From: Spirochaetota bacterium
Lineage (GTDB): Bacteria > Spirochaetota > Spirochaetia > Treponematales > Rectinemataceae
Assembly (NCBI GenBank): GCA_029265255.1
Contig: JAJUJQ010000003.1
Coordinates: 124,001-188,000 of the forward strand
Direction: 5' to 3'
DNA: 64,000 nt
The translations under genes were made by a program, and so were the position numbers. Of this stretch, positions 58,707 to 64,000 are shown piece after piece. How positions within the stretch are numbered: the stretch's first letter is position 1; each line of letters starts with the position of its first letter. A model generated the notes under the pieces. That model saw only the letters and a list, made by a program, of their open reading frames with translations. It was not told the origin of the DNA and ran no database searches.

Positions 58707-60650
58707 TCAGATCATTGTATCACTCATGGCAGGTATTTCCAGCCTAATAGTGCGCTCGAAATAACCGCTTCGACGTGATGTTACACTGAATTCCACAAGA
58801 AATACCTTTGATTCTCTGTCTGGTCTGAGTCTGCTGATCGTTATGACATCGTTTTCTGAAATGCCCGACTCATCCGCGATTTCGGAAGGGCAAACCCAGG
58901 CGGCAACGTACCGTCCAAGACCATTCTTGGTGTTCTCCAAAGCTACCAGACGAATCCCCATCAGCGCTTCAAGAATAATCTGGCGATCGACTGTATCCCA
59001 GATGTCGAGAAGGGAAGGTCCGCGTTGATGTGAAAGCCTGCGCAATCTGAAGACGGACTTGTAATCCCGCTGCGCTTCTACCAAGCAGAGAGAATCTGGC
59101 GGGAAGGAGGACATCTGCAGCTGTGCCGCCGCACTATCCTTGATGCGGACACCTTGGATGGATTCGAGCGTGTCGCCCGAGAGCAGACGGTTCCGGTTAG
59201 TGCCGATATCCGCAAGTATAGCCGGGTTCTGACCGCTCCCCTTGCCGAGCACCAATCCGAGTCTATTGTGAACGATCGATCCCCCCGTGAACAGATTCGG
59301 AAGAGAGGCATGTATCCATGTGCTTGGGAGAGCGAAATTGATGTTTTGAAAATTTTGCAAGCCGGCAAAGACCATTCCTGCAAGACGTCCACTGGACACA
59401 AAAAGCGGACTGCCCGAATTGCCCATGTTAACCGGTACATCGATCTGAACCGCCTCACCGAAAGAGATGATTTTTCTTCCAAACGAACTTACGATGCCTG
59501 CGTTGACCGAATTTTCCAATCCAACAGGGGAGCCTGCCGCATAGACTCTTTCTCCCGGTTGAAGCGCCATCGCAACCGGAATATGGATGATGGTTCTAGC
59601 TTTTTCTTCTGATCGAATGAGGGCCAGATCCATTTCTTCGTCCCATCCAACTACCTTTGCGGGAATTCTGATGGCGGGATTGTCGGAAGGCTTGATGCTG
59701 AGTCGAGAATAGCCTTCATATTCAGGATCGACCTCGCTTCTGATCACATGATGATTGGTGAGATAGAGCCCTGGAGCAACCTGGAAAGCGGTACCCACGA
59801 CCCGATCCGGAACCGAATATCCTCCGGATATTCGGAACCCCTTGTCGACATAGACTGTCACTACGCTCTGTACAGCTGACGAAAGCCATTCCTGGGAACC
59901 GCCATTGGAGGGGGGCGATGAAGGCTGTTGTCTTTTAGATAGAGATTCGAACCAGAGGGCAGCATCTTCATCACCCTGCTCGCGCGCACGGAGTGACCAG
60001 GCTGCAAAAGCGGCTGATGGTGTCAGGTCATCTGGGGCAGGAATTCCCGAAAGAGAAGGAGAGGTTTCTTGAATCCATGCGAAAATCAGGTTTCCTGGGG
60101 CTTCTGCAACCCCTGCGATCAACGATTTCCCGGCGGCGTATCCAACATTCTTGTAATACTGTTCCGCATGACCCAGAAGCAAGCGTATCTGCGTTTCAGG
60201 AGTCGCCCAGGCTTCTAGGGAGGAAGGAAGGACATCAGGCGAGATCTGTGCAGCCCGCGCAAACAAAACAAGCGCTCGAGCCGATGAAGCGAAGCGGCGA
60301 GCCGCGGCATAATCTGCGGAAGCAATAGAATCCGTAAGTTTTGATTCAAGCGATTCGGCCCCTTTGTGGAATAGTGCCAGCAATCGTTCTTCACTCAGAA
60401 CCGAAGCTGAAACGGATCCTGTTTTCTGAGTGCCGAGAAGGTCAGCTACCTGTTCAAGACAGGATTCTGGATCTTCCATCGCGAGCTTTTCCAATTTTCG
60501 TTCGAGCAGAGCTGAGGCTGGCTCTCCGGGATTTTCCACCGATTTGTTGGTGGAAATACACCCGCATAAAATTGCATGCACGGCCAGAAGGATCAATACA
60601 AGGCTCAGAGGAAAACGAGTGCGTCCTTCAAAGGCCTGCGTTGGTGTCAT
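58707..60650 (-). CDS. Trypsin-like (S1C/DegP-related) lipoprotein protease
   Basis: 647 residues from the ATG at 60650, ten bases below the ftsH stop. Lipobox LCGC gives a lipidated Cys near residue 31. Residues 40-260 are helical, with SLxA/RxFAS-type repeats of unknown role. The protease domain has the triad His301 (LTNHHVI), Asp341 (EEMDLALI) and Ser412 (NMGNSGSPLF), with GTAFQVAPGLYLTN. There is no clear PDZ; the last 150 residues (HNRLGLVLGKG, SGISENDVITISR) may be a divergent PDZ. Cotranscribed with tilS and ftsH; likely envelope quality control. Confidence 0.82.
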   Translation of the reverse strand: MTPTQAFEGRTRFPLSLVLILLAVHAILCGCISTNKSVENPGEPASALLERKLEKLAMEDPESCLEQVADLLGTQKTGSVSASVLSEERLLALFHKGAESLESKLTDSIASADYAAARRFASSARALVLFARAAQISPDVLPSSLEAWATPETQIRLLLGHAEQYYKNVGYAAGKSLIAGVAEAPGNLIFAWIQETSPSLSGIPAPDDLTPSAAFAAWSLRAREQGDEDAALWFESLSKRQQPSSPPSNGGSQEWLSSAVQSVVTVYVDKGFRISGGYSVPDRVVGTAFQVAPGLYLTNHHVIRSEVDPEYEGYSRLSIKPSDNPAIRIPAKVVGWDEEMDLALIRSEEKARTIIHIPVAMALQPGERVYAAGSPVGLENSVNAGIVSSFGRKIISFGEAVQIDVPVNMGNSGSPLFVSSGRLAGMVFAGLQNFQNINFALPSTWIHASLPNLFTGGSIVHNRLGLVLGKGSGQNPAILADIGTNRNRLLSGDTLESIQGVRIKDSAAAQLQMSSFPPDSLCLVEAQRDYKSVFRLRRLSHQRGPSLLDIWDTVDRQIILEALMGIRLVALENTKNGLGRYVAAWVCPSEIADESGISENDVITISRLRPDRESKVFLVEFSVTSRRSGYFERTIRLEIPAMSDTMI

Positions 60651-60660
60651 GAGGAGCGCC

Positions 60661-62541
60661 TTAGCATTGTGCCGGAATTTCCTCGGCGATTGTGCCTTCT
60701 CCGATACCAAGCAACGAACGGACATCAGCGTCCTCAAGCGTTTCCACCTGGATGAGACGGTCTGCCAGCGCGAGCAGTTTTTCTTTTTCGTTCTTGAGAA
60801 TATCCATCGCTTTATCGAGCGCGGATTTAAGCAGTTTTTGCACCGCAGCATCGATCCTTCGTGCTGTTTCTTCGGAATAGTCTTTATGCTGAGCGATTTC
60901 TCTTCCGAGGAAAATAGGTTCTTCCTCCTGTCCAAGCGCTACAGGCCCTATGTCGTCGGACATACCCCACTCACACACCATTTTCCTCGCAATTTCGGTT
61001 GCCTGCTTGAGATCCTGGGCAGCGCCCGTTGTCGTTTCGCCATAGACGATTTTTTCTGCAACATAACCACCATACGAAATGACGATTCTATCGAACAACC
61101 AACCAAAGGATCGAGAATAGGTGTCCTTTTCCGGAAGTGAAAGCGCAAGTCCAAGGGCTCTGCCTCGTGGAACTATGGTGACCTTATGTAATGGGTCTGC
61201 GTTCGGAAGAAAATAGTGCAACAGCGCATGCCCAGACTCATGGATCGCGGTTGCCCTCTTTTCTTCATCGGCGATGACAAGGCTCTTCCTGGCGACCCCC
61301 ATGAGAATTTTATCGCGCGCATCTTCAAAGTCGTCCATTTCAACGATTTCCTTGTTCTTGCGGATTGCGAAAAGAGCCGCCTCATTGACGAGGTTTGCAA
61401 GATCCGCTCCAGAGGTGCCAGGAGTAGCCCGAGCGAGCCGTTCGATATCCACATTGGATGAAACCGGAATCTTAGCCATATGTATCTTGAGGATTTCAGC
61501 CCGTTCTTGGACATCCGGCATGGCGACCACAACCTGACGATCAAATCGTCCTGGCCGCAGCAGCGCAGGATCGAGCACATCGGGTCTGTTCGTTGCCGCG
61601 AGAACGATGACACCATCCTTTGTATCAAATCCATCCATCTCAACCAGCATCTGATTCAGAGTCTGCTCGCGTTCATCATGTCCACCGCCCAGCCCAGAGC
61701 CTCTTGTTCGACCCACGGCATCCAACTCGTCGATGAAGATGATGCATGGAGCATGCTTGCGTCCCTGTTCAAAAAGATCTCGTACCCTGCTCGCGCCGAC
61801 ACCCACGAACATTTCCACGAAATCTGATCCCGACATGTGAAAAAAGGGAACATTTGCTTCGCCGGCGGTCGCTTTTGCGATAAGTGTTTTGCCTGTTCCC
61901 GGCATTCCGACAAGCAGCACCCCTTTGGGGATCTTGGCGCCCATTTTGACGAATTTTCTCGGGTTTTTGAGATAATCAACAACCTCCATCAGTTCATACT
62001 TTGCTTCTTTTTGACCAGCAACGTCATTGAAGGTTACCTTTTTTCCGGATTCATCATAGAGTTTCGCCCTGCTTTTGCCGAAAGTGAAGGCCTTGTTGTT
62101 GCCCTGCATCTGGCGCATCATGATCCAAATGAGAATGAATCCAAACAGCCAGGGTGTCAGTTCGAATAAAATTTGCAAGGGGCTTGTTCCGCTTGCCACG
62201 CCGATGACGGTGACACCCTTTTCCTCAAGACGGACTAATAACTCTGAATCGAAATAGGGAATCCTGGTCCTGAACTGCGCTTCAGCTCCACCCTTTCCCT
62301 TCAGCACCCCCTCGATGTCTCTCTGATCGGTTATCCTTACGGATTTGACCTCTCCAAGTTCGATATATGAAAGAAACGATGAATAGGGAATTTCTCTCGC
62401 ATTGTCTTTTTCGCCAAAAAGAAGATATGCACCGAAAAGCACAAGAAGTGAGAAGAACACCGCAATTGCAGCCCTGTTCCTTCCTGGCACAGCAGGAAGG
62501 TCCGGCTTCCGGTCATGGTTGTCACTATTCTGGTCAGACAT
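60661..62541 (-). CDS. ftsH: ATP-dependent zinc metalloprotease FtsH
   Basis: 626 residues. Two membrane helices near 24-42 and 122-142 enclose a periplasmic domain. AAA domain with Walker [11 protein letters not shown], Walker [29 protein letters not shown], and protease zinc site HESGH with [10 protein letters not shown]; the third zinc ligand lies in [19 protein letters not shown] lies 12 bases before the ATG. Start overlaps the tilS stop by eight bases. Confidence 0.97.
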   Translation of the reverse strand: MSDQNSDNHDRKPDLPAVPGRNRAAIAVFFSLLVLFGAYLLFGEKDNAREIPYSSFLSYIELGEVKSVRITDQRDIEGVLKGKGGAEAQFRTRIPYFDSELLVRLEEKGVTVIGVASGTSPLQILFELTPWLFGFILIWIMMRQMQGNNKAFTFGKSRAKLYDESGKKVTFNDVAGQKEAKYELMEVVDYLKNPRKFVKMGAKIPKGVLLVGMPGTGKTLIAKATAGEANVPFFHMSGSDFVEMFVGVGASRVRDLFEQGRKHAPCIIFIDELDAVGRTRGSGLGGGHDEREQTLNQMLVEMDGFDTKDGVIVLAATNRPDVLDPALLRPGRFDRQVVVAMPDVQERAEILKIHMAKIPVSSNVDIERLARATPGTSGADLANLVNEAALFAIRKNKEIVEMDDFEDARDKILMGVARKSLVIADEEKRATAIHESGHALLHYFLPNADPLHKVTIVPRGRALGLALSLPEKDTYSRSFGWLFDRIVISYGGYVAEKIVYGETTTGAAQDLKQATEIARKMVCEWGMSDDIGPVALGQEEEPIFLGREIAQHKDYSEETARRIDAAVQKLLKSALDKAMDILKNEKEKLLALADRLIQVETLEDADVRSLLGIGEGTIAEEIPAQC

Positions 62542-63997
62542 GTTTGGGCAATACTCCTTTCAATGACAGCATAACGAATTTTTCCTTTTTCGGACAGGAC
62601 CCCCCGGAACGCTGCACAAAGATTTCGATTTCTTCAAGTTCCTCATTGACACCAAGAATTGCAGAAATTCCATCCAGGTCCTCTGCGATCAAGATCTGGC
62701 TGCGCGAGCTGTGAGACATACTCATCTTTCGCAGGTATTTCTCTATCTGAATTTGTTTTCCATCAATAAATATCGAATCCCCAGGTCTCCGGTCTCTCAG
62801 AATGAAAGGAAAATCAAGGTTGAGTCGCACAGACTTACGCTCTTTCTCAACCCCTGGCGCATCTGCTTCTGAAGTCGTTATTTCAAAAGAACACGATTTT
62901 AGCACGTATGTTCCTTCACTAGCCACGAGCACGAATTTTGATTCGGCTTCCCTCATTGTACTTTCAACATGGAACCTTCGCCATTCGAGATTCGATGATC
63001 CTTCAGTCTTGCCAACGCATCGGAGGAAACCGTCGTGCACCTCAAAAGCATACCCTCCTGCCTCCCACGATTGGCCTCTTTTATTCAAATATCCGAGCAG
63101 CTGCACACCTGCCTTCCCAGCTTTTTGAGAAGGCACCCCCGCGATAGCAAGGAATTTTTTCATGATCTCGATACGAATTGCAGGATGAAGCACTGAAAAC
63201 TTTAGAAGATCAAGTTCCGTTTGCCCACTTGCGACACGAATCATCTCTGTCGATCGTTCCTCGCCTATCGACCTTATAAGTTCAACGGCATATCTGAATT
63301 CGTGCAGATAGGAATGCAGCGCACGCCTCCACGAAGGAAAGTTACGTTCAAGCAGAGGAATGAGCTCATGACGGATCCGATTTCTCATAAAACCCATATC
63401 TCGATTGCTCGAATCTTCAGACCAGGATAGCTGCTTGATTTCCGCGTATTGCGTAATCTGACTTCTTTCAATATCGAGCAAAGGTCTGAGCACGCGTATG
63501 TTCTTGGAATCGAAAAGCATGCCTGATGCCTTGATGCCCGTCAGCGCATGGATTGACCCCCCTCTTAGAAAATAGAGAAGCATGGTTTCGCGTTGATCGT
63601 CTGCATGATGTGCAGTGAGAATCGTATTGATTGAATATCGCTGTGCGACACGATAGAGCGCGTGATAGCGATAAGTTCTCGCTGCTGCCTCAAGACCGCA
63701 TTTCTTTCTCCTGGCATACTGCTCGATCGCTCCTGGCTGTATCGCAACAATAGTGAGGGGAACACGAAGCTCTCTGCAAATGGAAGCGACTTGTTTTTTT
63801 TCTGCATCCAGTTCCTCGGAAGGTCTCAGGTTATGCCTGACATAGACTGCTCTGATCCCCGAGAAACCAGCATCCACAAGCGCATGGAGAAGAACCGTGG
63901 AATCCTTGCCTCCTGAAAACGCGACAATGATCGCGGTTTTATAAGTGATGCCATGTTTCGTCAGAAAACTTTTCACCCGATGCTCGATACGGTTCAT
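62534..63997 (-). CDS. tilS: tRNA(Ile)-lysidine synthetase
   Basis: Changes C34 of tRNA-Ile(CAU) to lysidine so that AUA is read. 487 residues; PP-loop S28-G-G-K-D-S33, ILTAHHADDQRETMLLYFLRGG, and the C-terminal region LDFPFILRDRRPGDSIFIDGKQIQIEKYLRKMSM. The ATG at 63997 is three bases from the window end, so an earlier start cannot be excluded, but the N-terminus MNRIEHRVKSFL fits. First visible gene of tilS-ftsH-protease, the tilS-ftsH order being common in bacteria. Confidence 0.94.
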   Translation of the reverse strand: MNRIEHRVKSFLTKHGITYKTAIIVAFSGGKDSTVLLHALVDAGFSGIRAVYVRHNLRPSEELDAEKKQVASICRELRVPLTIVAIQPGAIEQYARRKKCGLEAAARTYRYHALYRVAQRYSINTILTAHHADDQRETMLLYFLRGGSIHALTGIKASGMLFDSKNIRVLRPLLDIERSQITQYAEIKQLSWSEDSSNRDMGFMRNRIRHELIPLLERNFPSWRRALHSYLHEFRYAVELIRSIGEERSTEMIRVASGQTELDLLKFSVLHPAIRIEIMKKFLAIAGVPSQKAGKAGVQLLGYLNKRGQSWEAGGYAFEVHDGFLRCVGKTEGSSNLEWRRFHVESTMREAESKFVLVASEGTYVLKSCSFEITTSEADAPGVEKERKSVRLNLDFPFILRDRRPGDSIFIDGKQIQIEKYLRKMSMSHSSRSQILIAEDLDGISAILGVNEELEEIEIFVQRSGGSCPKKEKFVMLSLKGVLPKHV

Positions 63998-64000
63998 CGA

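Noticed and set aside
60651..60935. N-terminal extension of the trypsin-like lipoprotein
   Set aside because: It lies within the 3' end of ftsH and is basic and unstructured; the signal peptide with lipobox begins after the ATG at 60650.

Overview
The window (roughly half G+C) looks like the chromosome of an anaerobic spirochaete of the Treponema-like lineage. The evidence is the block rpsB-tsf-frr-uppS-cdsA-dxr-rseP without pyrH, the rpsF-ssb-rpsR-rplI/dnaB block, several lipoprotein genes with loose lipoboxes, a B12-dependent ribonucleotide reductase, a clostridial-type ferredoxin, a ferredoxin:thioredoxin reductase-like protein and arginine deiminase. The lineage is inferred from gene content and order, not from an rRNA. 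There is no phage, insertion sequence, CRISPR array or obvious transferred island; coding density is about 95 percent.

Layout. 1-3.3 kb: corrinoid adenosyltransferase (cut by the window edge), an N-end-rule aminoacyl transferase and a membrane-anchored parvulin. 3.4-8.5 kb: lepA, then a sulfur/redox operon (glutaredoxin, FTR-like protein, cysteine desulfurase, ThiI). 8.7-11.8 kb: tRNA-Glu, an alarmone-synthetase/TPR fusion, a GerMN protein and a cell-wall amidase. 11.9-18.7 kb: NrdJ behind a probable NrdR box, arginine deiminase divergent from a COG2403 GTPase, and a small ferredoxin. 18.8-24.9 kb: YfiH, an RluA-type pseudouridine synthase, a heterodimeric ABC exporter and RNase HI. 24.9-28.5 kb: three lipoproteins and tRNA-Arg. 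28.5-35.9 kb: maf, translation-factor genes, then envelope-lipid and isoprenoid genes. 35.9-40.3 kb: the dnaB and rpsF operons. 40.3-49.0 kb: hisS-trmB, an HrpA-like helicase, xseAB, mutT and nnr. 48.8-58.7 kb: a lipoprotein, secA, rqcH, a NitT/TauT-type ABC transporter and a hybrid histidine kinase. 58.7-64 kb: tilS-ftsH and a trypsin-like lipoprotein protease.

Most genes are housekeeping, so the interest lies mainly in regulation. Both tRNA genes carry clear TTGACR-17-TAnnnT promoters. Using that pattern as a ruler, at least eight genes without a Shine-Dalgarno site (the adenosyltransferase gene, lepA, the alarmone synthetase, the ABC exporter, rnhA, maf, hrpA, secA) have a TTGnnn-17-YAnnnT promoter whose -10 hexamer ends only 6-9 bases before the start codon. 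Their mRNAs should be leaderless or nearly so, while operon-internal genes and several others have good Shine-Dalgarno sites. Other points of note are the NrdR-like box over the nrdJ -35, a Cys-Tyr-Cys variant FTR with a glutaredoxin partner, an RqcH that seems to lack its helix-hairpin-helix domain and is coupled to an ABC transporter, a CdsA with two changed signature residues, and the RelA/SpoT-TPR fusion.
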